Positions 15,423 through 22,671 of a DNA stretch of 41,560 nucleotides are shown here, piece by piece (positions within the stretch are counted from its first letter, which is position 1; every line of letters starts with the position of its first letter). The stretch is from a virus. The stretch covers positions 1-41,560 of the IMG/VR virus record IMGVR_UViG_3300009175_000033, one strand, 5' to 3'. The translations under genes and the position numbers were made by a program. A model generated the notes under the pieces. That model had not been told where the DNA came from, searched no databases, and saw nothing but the letters and a program-made list of their open reading frames with translations.

Positions 15423-15641
15423 TTAGAACTGATTTACATAATTATTATGAAACTTAATGAATTCGTACTCTTCTTGAGACAATGCCCAAAAATTAAGCCA
15501 GTTACGGCCAATAATCTCTAGTCGGACAGCTTCCAATGGACCATTGGAATTTTCTCCTACTCCAAATACATTAAAAACTTCTTGTGCTAACTTTGGTACT
15601 TCCATGATATAATATCCTTCCTGTATTAATTGTTCAAACAT
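15423..15641 (-). CDS. small hypothetical protein
   Basis: 72 residues starting MFEQLIQEGYYIMEVPK. I took ATG 15641 over 15710 because it follows the upstream stop at 15643 and has AGAAAG before it. It contains a Trp-rich helix (GRNWLNFWALSQEEYEF). No family recognised. Confidence 0.6.
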   Translation of the reverse strand: MFEQLIQEGYYIMEVPKLAQEVFNVFGVGENSNGPLEAVRLEIIGRNWLNFWALSQEEYEFIKFHNNYVNQF

Positions 15642-15642
15642 A

Positions 15643-15837
15643 CTATTTTCTTTCTGTATACTTATACTTACCAGGTGTTTCGCACAATTCTTTTGCAATT
15701 TTATCTGCATAGAAATGTATCAAATTACCTTGTTCGATTGTATAATGTTTAATTTCTGGAGTAAATTGTTCAGCAAAATTACTTAATAGCAAGGACGCTG
15801 TAAACTTTGCATCCCATGGACCATCTTTAACGCTCAC
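15643..15837 (-). CDS. small hypothetical protein
   Basis: 64 residues (MSVKDGPWDAKFTASLLLSN). The ATG overlaps the last codons of the ligase gene (ATGTGA type) and the stop touches the next start, so it sits within the ligase operon. Mostly helical. Function unknown. Confidence 0.65.
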   Translation of the reverse strand: MSVKDGPWDAKFTASLLLSNFAEQFTPEIKHYTIEQGNLIHFYADKIAKELCETPGKYKYTERK

Positions 15838-17147
15838 ATCTTTTCTCCTGGCTCAAAACCGCGCCAACGTTCAAATCGTGGAAAGCGCAAACTATAAGTT
15901 CCATTTTGATTTTTTGTTATTACGTCTGCTTTTATTTCTACAATTTGATTTAACACATTACTTTGATTATTCCAAATAATATCTCGTTCTTCGTCAGTAA
16001 AACCGCTACCAACATTTACTTGGATTAGACGTCTTTGATCGGTACCTTCACAAACTAATGCACCCATCATCTTTTCGTACTTACCAGTACCTTCCTCAAT
16101 ACCAACTACAGTCAAATCTACTGTAATAAACGGCTTTCGTTTAAGCCAAGCAACAGATCGTTTGCATTCATATGGTGCATTGGGATCCTTAATTAGAATT
16201 CCTTCAAACCCAGCAGCAATAGCCAAATTATTAATTTCGTTAAATCGCTTTTGACCAATGTCAGTATTAAGGTCGACAATCTCATATCCCAATACATTAA
16301 CATTTGGCAGTTTATCTTTACATTCATTGTACCAATAATCCAAACATGCTGCTCTTGCTACTTGCGAATCTGTGCAAATGCCTTTCTTAAAATCTACCAA
16401 ACTTAAACAATCAAACAAATTCAAAATTGAATCTTTTGTTTGAATATTTGATTTACGTTGGGTTTGCTTCATCAAATCTTGGAATGATGAAGACATAATT
16501 TCACCATCAAATACCCAAGGTTCCTCAATTTTATCTGCTACTGAAGCAAATTGATCTCTGATATGTGGAAAATTATCCATCACTTTTCCGTTCCTGGTAA
16601 ACTGTTCAACAACACCAGTTGGATACACAATAGTGATAAGACGAACACCATCAAGCTTAGATTGAATAATCTTCTTTCCAACAATCTTTTCTGCGTGATT
16701 TGCGCCATCAAATGCTAATTGAACTTCAAATAGTGGAATAGCATATTCGGGCTTATTGGATTTCTTAGCAACCTTATTAACTGTAGAATCTGATGTACTG
16801 CAACGCATATCACGGATTAGAATTGGACGAAACCACTTGTTCCAAGCCCTGACAGTTGACTTCTTCATCAATACTTCTACTGCATCTCTTGCAGCATTTC
16901 CAGTTAATTTTCGATCAATAAGTTGGTCAGTTAGATTCAAAAAATCAAACCAATCAATACCCGGACCATCAACTGTAGCTTCTGGAATTTGCTTTAATCC
17001 AAATGTTAAAAAAGAATTGTATGCCAGCATAAATCCAGCAAATAATTCATCATTGTTAGCTTTGGCTTCACTCAATAAAATTGCTTCTTTATTTGTACGC
17101 GATGGCGTAGCGTCCAACTGTTCAATTACTTCCCATGGTTTCATCAT
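15834..17147 (-). CDS. ATP-dependent DNA ligase
   Basis: 437 residues of the nucleotidyltransferase superfamily. Motif I SKLDGVR puts the adenylated lysine at K164. Later come motif IIIa/III (FDGEI, 213-217), motif IV (EGILIKDP, about 320) and motif V (AWLKRKP, about 336). The C-terminal OB-fold ends with FPRFERWRG, typical of phage ligases. The N-terminal about 130 residues match the T4/T7-type helical DNA-binding extension. It seals nicks with ATP during replication and repair. The start MM is preceded by the end of a WGR-like gene (overlap 4 nt). Confidence 0.92.
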   Translation of the reverse strand: MMKPWEVIEQLDATPSRTNKEAILLSEAKANNDELFAGFMLAYNSFLTFGLKQIPEATVDGPGIDWFDFLNLTDQLIDRKLTGNAARDAVEVLMKKSTVRAWNKWFRPILIRDMRCSTSDSTVNKVAKKSNKPEYAIPLFEVQLAFDGANHAEKIVGKKIIQSKLDGVRLITIVYPTGVVEQFTRNGKVMDNFPHIRDQFASVADKIEEPWVFDGEIMSSSFQDLMKQTQRKSNIQTKDSILNLFDCLSLVDFKKGICTDSQVARAACLDYWYNECKDKLPNVNVLGYEIVDLNTDIGQKRFNEINNLAIAAGFEGILIKDPNAPYECKRSVAWLKRKPFITVDLTVVGIEEGTGKYEKMMGALVCEGTDQRRLIQVNVGSGFTDEERDIIWNNQSNVLNQIVEIKADVITKNQNGTYSLRFPRFERWRGFEPGEKM

Positions 17148-17449
17148 TTAGATTTAATTTTTCCTTCTAATGTTTTAATAGTTATATACTTTCCGATATC
17201 ATCAACTATTGTATTATAAGTTGAATTGCTAGGACTTAAATCATCATAATTATGATTATATTTGGCCCTACGAAGTTTTCTATTATAAAGTAGGTCACTC
17301 AATTTCACTAAATGTCTACTGGCGTGACCAACTCTCCCCCAAACATAAACATATCTTTTATAACCATAATCGTTACCCGAGCAATCAACTATTGCCCAAA
17401 AGTTTGATCGTTTTTTAGAATGTCTAATTAATATATTACAAATTTTCAT
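17144..17449 (-). CDS. WGR-domain-like small protein
   Basis: 101 residues. A YKRYVYVWGRVGHASR segment (about 30-45) matches the W-G-R core of WGR domains, which bind DNA ends or nucleotides in PARP-like and ligase-associated proteins. The stop overlaps the ligase start, so ligase and WGR protein are co-expressed. The basic C-terminus fits nucleic-acid binding. The domain call rests on the core motif and the length. Confidence 0.6.
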   Translation of the reverse strand: MKICNILIRHSKKRSNFWAIVDCSGNDYGYKRYVYVWGRVGHASRHLVKLSDLLYNRKLRRAKYNHNYDDLSPSNSTYNTIVDDIGKYITIKTLEGKIKSK

Positions 17450-17612
17450 TTTGATTATGCAGCATATTTATCATTGCTTGACCATATCTACCTGATGTAG
17501 AGCATTCTTCAATATAGACTCCGCCAGTTGGAATCCAACCTTCTTTAATATGGTCATTTACCATCTGTTCTAATACATATCGATAACATGAAACTACTAT
17601 TTTGTATTTCAT
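17436..17612 (-). CDS. DUF1737-like small protein
   Basis: 58 residues (MKYKIVVSCYRYVLEQMVND) ending near GRYGQAMINMLHNQNENL. The pattern Y-K-I-V, L-E-x2-V-N-x2-I-x-E-G-W-x-P-x-G-G-V and Y-G-Q-A-M matches DUF1737. It lies between two WGR-like genes and overlaps the downstream one by 14 nt. Function of the family is unknown. Confidence 0.7.
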   Translation of the reverse strand: MKYKIVVSCYRYVLEQMVNDHIKEGWIPTGGVYIEECSTSGRYGQAMINMLHNQNENL

Positions 17613-17613
17613 A

Positions 17614-17934
17614 TTATGATTTCAACATTGCCCAACTAGTTGTCATTTCCAAATCCTGTTCGAAATTTGGATACACATTATCTAGTTGACTTTTAGAATA
17701 ACTTTCGTAGCCTTTCTTTTGTTTTGATCTAACTAAAGTATCAAGATCCCAAGACGTAGTTTCAATAATTTTTGATTGTAATGTTTTGCCACGTCGTCCC
17801 CAAATGGTTGCAACTTTACAATCGCCATACTTATTGTTGATAATAATCACCGCCCATACTTTATCGTGATTTTCTTTTGGATCATGACACCAGCCAATAA
17901 AACGGTAATTCATTTTGTCACCAACTAAAAACAT
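17614..17934 (-). CDS. WGR-domain protein
   Basis: 106 residues. After an N-terminal strand (YRFIGWCHDPKENHDKVWAVI) comes DCKVATIWGRRGKTLQSK with the W-G-R-x-G signature near 58-63. The length fits one WGR domain. An in-frame Met8 (17913) is an alternative start. A strong early promoter and an AGGAG leader lie upstream, so it is an early protein. With its paralog beside the ligase, a role at nicked or broken DNA is plausible (inference). Confidence 0.7.
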   Translation of the reverse strand: MFLVGDKMNYRFIGWCHDPKENHDKVWAVIIINNKYGDCKVATIWGRRGKTLQSKIIETTSWDLDTLVRSKQKKGYESYSKSQLDNVYPNFEQDLEMTTSWAMLKS

Positions 17935-17966
17935 TTTAAATCTCCTGTTTATTTCTCTACTCTTTA

Positions 17967-17995
17967 AGTATAGCAGTTTGAATTCAAAATGTCAA
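17967..17995 (-). promoter_or_regulatory. early promoter TTGACA-N17-TATACT
   Basis: Minus strand: TTGACA (17995-17990), TATACT (17972-17967). The -35 overlaps the stop codon of the 55-aa gene upstream. Drives the WGR/DUF1737/ligase unit. Confidence 0.8.
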
Positions 17996-18159
17996 TTCCT
18001 AACTTCCTCAATATATCCAATGATAACCTTACCACCAAACATTGCCTTGACAAGCTCTCTTGCAGTATTAACGCCATCAGCTGTCACAACCATCTTTTGT
18101 AAACATTGTCCTGGAATAGTATAAGAAACCAACCATTGCCTATAACGCCAATCGCCCAT
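17992..18159 (-). CDS. small hypothetical early protein
   Basis: 55 residues (MGDWRYRQWLVSYTIPGQCL). It has its own early promoter and a GGAGATTTAAA ribosome site 8 nt before ATG 18159, and it ends on the next promoter. The fold looks like a single alpha/beta unit with VNTARELVKAMFGG. No family recognised. Confidence 0.65.
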   Translation of the reverse strand: MGDWRYRQWLVSYTIPGQCLQKMVVTADGVNTARELVKAMFGGKVIIGYIEEVRN

Positions 18160-18195
18160 TTTAAATCTCCTTTTCTAGTACTCTTTAAGTATAGC
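18157..18195 (-). repeat. 39-bp inverted repeat, left copy (early leader)
   Basis: Exact reverse complement of 18645-18683. It spans the -10 box, leader, AAAAGGAG and ATG of two divergent genes. See the finding on possible inversion. Confidence 0.9.
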
Positions 18196-18217
18196 AGTTT
18201 TGATAATCAAATGTCAA
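18188..18217 (-). promoter_or_regulatory. early promoter TTGACA-N18-TATACT
   Basis: Minus strand: TTGACA (18217-18212), TATACT (18193-18188). Drives the 55-aa gene; the -35 lies at the very end of the 80-aa gene. Confidence 0.8.
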
Positions 18218-18456
18218 ATCATAAACGGGACTGCATCCAAAAAAGTCGGGATATTTTCAATTGTTTCTGAGTCGATACTGCCAACTTTGAAGTATACAGT
18301 CACCGTCTTATTCACTGGATTCCATGTACCAATAATTTTATCAAACCCATCATACCCACGTTCATATTCTGGGCCTGCGGGATTGCCAAGATAAAAAATA
18401 ACTTGGTTTTCATATTCAAAAGATGCATACACACCAGTTTTAACTTCAATAAGCAT
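18214..18456 (-). CDS. small hypothetical early protein
   Basis: 80 residues (MLIEVKTGVYASFEYENQVI). Beta-rich, with GNPAGPEYERGYDGF and GTWNPVNKTVTVYFKVG. There is no Shine-Dalgarno; the -10 TATACT ends 6 nt before the ATG, so the mRNA should be nearly or fully leaderless. Function unknown. Confidence 0.65.
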   Translation of the reverse strand: MLIEVKTGVYASFEYENQVIFYLGNPAGPEYERGYDGFDKIIGTWNPVNKTVTVYFKVGSIDSETIENIPTFLDAVPFMI

Positions 18457-18462
18457 AATTTA

Positions 18463-18492
18463 AGTATAGCAGTTTGGTTGAGAAGAAGTCAA
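18463..18492 (-). promoter_or_regulatory. early promoter with overlapping inverted repeat
   Basis: Minus strand: TTGACT (18492-18487), 18-bp spacer, TATACT (18468-18463). GGTTGA and TCAACC (18476-18494) form a 6-bp inverted repeat across the -35, a possible operator. Confidence 0.7.
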
Positions 18493-18499
18493 CCAAAAT

Positions 18500-18581
18500 A
18501 AAACGTCATTTAAGCAATTCTTAGGGCATATCTGGTATAAGAGCCCCAACTCCAGTTAAAAACTGCGTTATACGACGTTTT
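18500..18581. ncRNA. candidate structured RNA between divergent promoters
   Basis: AAAACGTC (18500-18507) pairs with GACGTTTT (18574-18581). Inside are GGGC/GCCC (18524-18527 with 18543-18546) and CAGTT/AACTG (18553-18557 with 18561-18565), giving a three-way junction. There is no T-loop consensus, so it is not a tRNA. The strand is unknown and it might act as DNA. Confidence 0.35.
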
Positions 18582-18623
18582 GTGTTGAATTAAGCACTGA
18601 AAACAAACGACTTAGAATAGGCG

Positions 18624-18652
18624 TTGACAATGATTTTTATGTTTGCTATACT
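18624..18652 (+). promoter_or_regulatory. early promoter TTGACA-N17-TATACT
   Basis: TTGACA (18624-18629), TATACT (18647-18652). Drives the plus-strand early operon that starts at 18681. Its -10 and leader equal the divergent copy at 18157-18195. Confidence 0.85.
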
Positions 18653-18683
18653 TAAAGAGTACTAGAAAAGGAGATTTAAAATG
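18645..18683 (+). repeat. 39-bp inverted repeat, right copy (early leader)
   Basis: Perfect reverse complement of 18157-18195, holding the -10, AAAAGGAG and ATG. Confidence 0.9.
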
Positions 18684-18800
18684 TTAGCTGACTTTCTTTC
18701 GCTTGTGTATTTTTTGGCATTCTGTGCTGGAGTGGTATTGATTACTGGTGGGTTCGAAAAAATTCTAGAAAAATTTGGAAATTGGATGGACTCGAAATGA
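18681..18800 (+). CDS. 39-residue membrane protein
   Basis: ATG 18681 follows AAAAGGAGATTTAAA, the best ribosome site of the region. The product (MLADFLSLVYFLAFCAGVVL) has one transmembrane helix and a short amphipathic tail ending in Lys. It is the first gene of the plus early operon and ends in ATGA with the next start. Possibly a superinfection or host-membrane factor; not shown by the sequence. Confidence 0.65.
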   Translation: MLADFLSLVYFLAFCAGVVLITGGFEKILEKFGNWMDSK

Positions 18801-18955
18801 AACGCAAAAATACTATTGAAGCATACGGCATTAAGGGCATGAATTGTCTTAGATGGACAAAGAAGTTCGAAGATGAAGCTGCACTTGAAGATTGGATTGA
18901 AAAGAATGATGCAGAAACTTATGGTATCCGGTGGCTTGAAAAATACGAGCAGTAG
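18797..18955 (+). CDS. small hypothetical protein
   Basis: 52 residues, overlapping the previous stop by 4 nt. YGIKGMNCLRWTKKF and a repeated aromatic-acidic helix (YGIRWLEKYEQ) resemble small proteins seen in many T4-like phages. Function unknown. Confidence 0.65.
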   Translation: MKRKNTIEAYGIKGMNCLRWTKKFEDEAALEDWIEKNDAETYGIRWLEKYEQ

Positions 18956-18963
18956 GTAAAATT

Positions 18964-19179
18964 ATGCCAGTTGATAGAAAAGATGTTGATTTGTACAAAA
19001 ATCGGCTTACTGAATTTTATCAATGTCTGACCAAATTGAAATATGTGAGTCAATTGGTTGCTACAAAACAAGCGTATTCGTTAGAGTGTATTCGTCCTGG
19101 ACGAACTTATAATATTTACACTTGCCCTTGGTGCGGATATTACCACATAGGACGTAAATCAAAAAGAGAAAAAGACTAA
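18964..19179 (+). CDS. small zinc-finger-like protein
   Basis: 71 residues. After a helical N-terminal half comes TYNIYTCPWCGYYHIGRKSK: C-x2-C followed by YYHIG, a pattern common in short phage proteins that probably binds zinc; C43 or H62 could complete the site. The basic tail could bind nucleic acid. Third gene of the early operon. Confidence 0.65.
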   Translation: MPVDRKDVDLYKNRLTEFYQCLTKLKYVSQLVATKQAYSLECIRPGRTYNIYTCPWCGYYHIGRKSKREKD

Positions 19180-19181
19180 TT

Positions 19182-19682
19182 ATGATTTTAACATGTGATG
19201 AAATCCCAATGGTAGTTAAACCAGTTTTCGAGAAAATGCGAAATACTGTTGCATCAAGAGTTGAATTAGTTGAATTTATAATTGAACATTGGAATTATTT
19301 TTTAGCAAATGGCTGGTATCATGAATCTTTTAAAAAAGACAAAGAAATTGACACTTCAAAATTTCCGAGTGCGATTTCAGTTGATTTCTATAGCTTTACT
19401 TGGTCCGACGAAGTTTCTAATTCTCATAGTGCACCAATTGGTAAAGAAACTAATTGGGGTGGATATAAAAAAGATGTTCCTCGAAATTATCCGGGTTGGT
19501 ACATCCGACTAAAATTAACACACTCAGGTGAACACCGTATTAGTTGTTTTAATATGTTTAAAAATACTGGAATTAATCTTGGAAATGGGAGCGGAACGCA
19601 TAATGGTTTACAGTGTGATGGAACATTGTTTGATGATGATTTCAAATTAATTAGATTCACTGAACTTTTAACAAGACAATAA
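19182..19682 (+). CDS. hypothetical protein
   Basis: 166 residues (MILTCDEIPMVVKPVFEKMR). An N-terminal helical half is followed by a beta-rich Trp/Tyr/Gly-rich half (NYPGWYIRLKLTHSGEHRIS and a glycine-serine loop). The TAA overlaps the next ATG by one base. No family recognised. Confidence 0.65.
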   Translation: MILTCDEIPMVVKPVFEKMRNTVASRVELVEFIIEHWNYFLANGWYHESFKKDKEIDTSKFPSAISVDFYSFTWSDEVSNSHSAPIGKETNWGGYKKDVPRNYPGWYIRLKLTHSGEHRISCFNMFKNTGINLGNGSGTHNGLQCDGTLFDDDFKLIRFTELLTRQ

Positions 19683-20070
19683 TGTTTATTACATCTATTA
19701 GAGGAGTATTATTATATACAATCAACGATGAAACTCTTTGTAACTCAGATTTATCTTGGTGTATAAATTAAATGATTTAGATTTACGTGGATGCAATTTA
19801 AGCTATTCTTCTCTAAGAAATGCAAATTTATCGAATTCTAATTTAAGTGGTGCTAATTTAACAGGTGTTGATTTAAGTCTCGCTGATTTAGGTAATGTTA
19901 ATCTATCTGGCGCTTCATTAAATGGAGCAATTTTATATGGAACATATCTATGTGGTGTAAATTTTGAAGGCGTTGAAATAAATTCATTTACTAAAATTTC
20001 TAGATCTACTTATGTTGATCCTGAACAGTTAACTTATTTGATACTCAAAGGTTTAAAATATGCATATTAA
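19682..20070 (+). CDS. pentapeptide-repeat protein with a frameshift near 19765
   Basis: ATG 19682 reads MFITSIRGVLLYTINDETLCNSDLSW and stops at 19771. The rest continues in another frame from about 19756 as LNDLDLRGCNLSYSSL with A(N/D)LS-type repeats, ending QLTYLILKGLKYAY. The first part aligns with the N-termini of the three paralogs at 36.9-37.9 kb (MQIKSIDGNLLKTTDSKTL). Adding one base at the AAATTAAA stretch (19762-19769) makes one gene of about 129 residues. Either a real frameshift or a miscall. Repeats predict a right-handed quadrilateral helix. Last gene of the plus operon. Confidence 0.65.
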
Positions 20071-20097
20071 ATCCAAATTGGGACTTAAATACGAACG

Positions 20098-20724
20098 TTA
20101 GATTAAACTTATACCACTTAATTCTCTCATTCGTCTGGTATTAAAGAATCCAATTACATCTAAATGAACCTGTCCTTCACTTAATACATATTGGTAACGA
20201 CGAAAATTAGTATCATCGTCTTTAAAGTAATTTTCAAGTTCTATTGTATCGTGTATTTCTTTAAAAGATACTCCAGGATTTTTACTATCATATACACTAA
20301 TATGACAACCACTATCTAATAATTTTTTCCACATATCTAATCCAGAATTACTCATTTGATAATCTCTGAATATACGAATACTTTTGTTTGTATCATCTAA
20401 TACTGCTTTATATAAATCGGTAGCATATGGTGTTTTTTTACGCCAGTTTGGTGACTTAGCTACTGCATTTACTGTATAGTTTTGTGAATTAATTGAGAAC
20501 TCAGCGCCAAGAATAATTTCTCCATTATTTTCAAACCAATAATAAGCTGTTTGTGATCCTACAATTTTTCTAAGTTGATTTGTAACATTATTCACTTTAG
20601 CACCATTACGAATCTGATCTTTAATATTATAGTGGATCATATCAAATATTTCAATATTGCCAATGCCTTCAGGCATTTCTACTAACCAGGATTTATTAAA
20701 CTCTTTTCTGTTATTAGGTATCAT
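20098..20724 (-). CDS. hypothetical protein
   Basis: 208 residues (MIPNNRKEFNKSWLVEMPEG). A beta sheet segment (YYWFENNGEIILGAEFS), PYATDLYKAVL and a C-terminal FRRYQYVLSE are reminiscent of a GNAT-like fold, but no acetyl-CoA loop is obvious. The gene lies 6 nt after a structural gene and has no clear Shine-Dalgarno; a GATAAATA box is 40 nt upstream inside that gene. Convergent with the plus operon. Function unknown. Confidence 0.65.
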   Translation of the reverse strand: MIPNNRKEFNKSWLVEMPEGIGNIEIFDMIHYNIKDQIRNGAKVNNVTNQLRKIVGSQTAYYWFENNGEIILGAEFSINSQNYTVNAVAKSPNWRKKTPYATDLYKAVLDDTNKSIRIFRDYQMSNSGLDMWKKLLDSGCHISVYDSKNPGVSFKEIHDTIELENYFKDDDTNFRRYQYVLSEGQVHLDVIGFFNTRRMRELSGISLI

Positions 20725-20730
20725 AATATG

Positions 20731-21552
20731 TTAGAAACTAGATGATCCAGTTGGCAAAGAAGAATATTTATCAACTGGTGGTGACCATCGTCCACCAGAT
20801 GGTAATTTTGGTGCTGATTCTTTAGGTTGAATGCCATTGCCGTTACTTGCAAATGAATCAGTAACAATACCAATATCATTTAATATGTTTATATTTTTTC
20901 CTTCTCTTTCAGCAGCTATAATAGCTTGACCTGTTGTTAATTCAAGCTGCCCACATTCCTCTATTATGATATCTGAATTAAAATTATCTGAGTTGGCACC
21001 AATTGAATGTAAATCTTTACAAAAAGCAGGACAAGCTTGATTTTTATCACTAATTGCTGTTGGATAAAAAGGCGCATCAATATAAATCTTTGCACTTGTA
21101 TTATGTGATTCAGCTAATAAATTATATTGGTGACACAGCCCATCTTTTTTACGTGCTATTGTTTCTTCATTTAGTGTTTTAGCTAATGCGTCAATTGTAT
21201 TTTTGTAATCTATAATCAATTCGTGCCACGATCCAAAAGGCGCATAAGAATTTGCAAGTATAGCAGTTTTAAGTGATAGTACTTTTAATTGAACTGCATT
21301 CATAGTAGCTCCACCTTGAAAGACCATTATAAGTGATATAACATCATTCAGAACTGTTACGTAATTGGTGTTACCTAAACAATCTCCTGCGGTTAGTTTA
21401 GCATTATCTCCTTGGCCTTTTCCGTAACGATCTGTTAGCTGATTGAACTCAGTTGAAGTTACAGGTTCAGATAATGTTAAAACTTTAGATAGTCCTTCTA
21501 AAGTTTTAATCTTAGTCATCGCTAATCCAACTTCACTTAAAAATTCGGCCAT
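20731..21552 (-). CDS. putative virion structural protein
   Basis: 273 residues (MAEFLSEVGLAMTKIKTLEG). Mostly helical, with TMNAVQLKVLSLKTAI and a C-terminal Pro/Ser/Gly tail (APKLPSGGRWSPPVDKY). AAAGGA precedes the ATG. It follows a Pro/Ser/Leu-rich gene and the PAAR-containing cluster, so I place it in tail or baseplate assembly. No named family. Confidence 0.55.
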   Translation of the reverse strand: MAEFLSEVGLAMTKIKTLEGLSKVLTLSEPVTSTEFNQLTDRYGKGQGDNAKLTAGDCLGNTNYVTVLNDVISLIMVFQGGATMNAVQLKVLSLKTAILANSYAPFGSWHELIIDYKNTIDALAKTLNEETIARKKDGLCHQYNLLAESHNTSAKIYIDAPFYPTAISDKNQACPAFCKDLHSIGANSDNFNSDIIIEECGQLELTTGQAIIAAEREGKNINILNDIGIVTDSFASNGNGIQPKESAPKLPSGGRWSPPVDKYSSLPTGSSSF

Positions 21553-22671
21553 TTATTTAATTCCTTTTGTAAATTTTGGTAAAACGGTATTTACTGTACT
21601 TATTACAGGTTTTGAAATATTACCGAAAGAACCCAGCAATGAATTAACCGAAGGAGTTAAGGTAGATGTTCCTTTAGGCAACAAAGTAGATACACTTTTT
21701 GGTAACAATGAAGTTGCTGATGGAATTGCTTTATTTGGTGATGCTCCAATTGTAGATATTACATTTGTGGTTGATCCAGGTAATTGTTTAGATAAACTAT
21801 TAGTTAAATTTTGTGTACCAGGTATAGTTGCTAAACTTGACGGAACGCCTGGAATACTTGGTACTCTAAGTAGAGATGGAGCACCTGGTAGAGATGTTAA
21901 ACTAGATGAAATTCCTGTAGATGGCAATCCTGGTACTCCTGATAAAGACGGCGGGCTAGGTAAACTAGATAAACCAGGCGGTGTGAATTTAGAAACACTC
22001 TCGAGTGGTCCAGCAAGAGGTGCTGGCATTCCTGGTAACGATGGAATTGTACTAACTCCAGCAATAGAGCTTAGACCTCCAAGTCCACCAAGTGCTCCTA
22101 ATCCTCCAGATAATCCTCCAGACATACATCCCAAACAACCTCCACTTTTTATCCCACTTAATCCATTTGATAATAAACTTGGCAACGATAAATCCATTGG
22201 CAATGCAGCTATACCTGGTGTTGGACTTGTCTTACTTGCAAATGATGATAAATTTGAATTAAGTATTGTAGCTGGAGAAGAACTAACTCCAGCAACTGGA
22301 CTAGAAAATATTTTAGTAGGATTAGATAAGTCACTAAATTTAGAGACATTATCTCCTACTGGTCCAGTTAAGTTAAATTGTCTTTTTAAACTACTTACAT
22401 CTGATGAACTTAATGATTTGTCTCCAAGTTGTCCAATAGTCTTGTCTACATTAGCTAAACTTCCTACATTTGTTGGTAAAATTTTACCAAATGATGTTGG
22501 TATCATTCCCGATATACCTTTACCATTCACTACAGACGGTATATTAGGCAATGCACTTGAACCAAATGTATTTAGGAGCGAACCTCCTTTATTTAATAAC
22601 TGAGGTGCTGCTTTATTTAGAATTTGTGTGCTATTAGTTAACCCTGGAGTTACATCATTTAAATTAGTCAT
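21553..22671 (-). CDS. low-complexity virion-associated protein
   Basis: 372 residues rich in Pro, Ser, Leu, Gly and Asn (LPSLPGMPAPLAGPLESVSK), with many S-L-P-G/P-S-L-P repeats and a CLGCMSGG patch. No globular domain. It sits with overlapping stops between the two larger structural genes and has GGAGG upstream. Its extended sequence could be a tether or tape-like element; not assignable to a family. Confidence 0.55.
   Translation of the reverse strand: MTNLNDVTPGLTNSTQILNKAAPQLLNKGGSLLNTFGSSALPNIPSVVNGKGISGMIPTSFGKILPTNVGSLANVDKTIGQLGDKSLSSSDVSSLKRQFNLTGPVGDNVSKFSDLSNPTKIFSSPVAGVSSSPATILNSNLSSFASKTSPTPGIAALPMDLSLPSLLSNGLSGIKSGGCLGCMSGGLSGGLGALGGLGGLSSIAGVSTIPSLPGMPAPLAGPLESVSKFTPPGLSSLPSPPSLSGVPGLPSTGISSSLTSLPGAPSLLRVPSIPGVPSSLATIPGTQNLTNSLSKQLPGSTTNVISTIGASPNKAIPSATSLLPKSVSTLLPKGTSTLTPSVNSLLGSFGNISKPVISTVNTVLPKFTKGIK

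Noticed and set aside
18500-18581. tRNA
   Set aside because: An 82-nt fold with a closing stem, but no T-loop, anticodon arm or GGTTCGA box.
21443-22603. 386-aa plus-strand open frame
   Set aside because: It mirrors the low-complexity minus-strand gene (21553-22671). The minus reading fits the operon, ribosome site and neighbour overlaps; the plus one has no start context.
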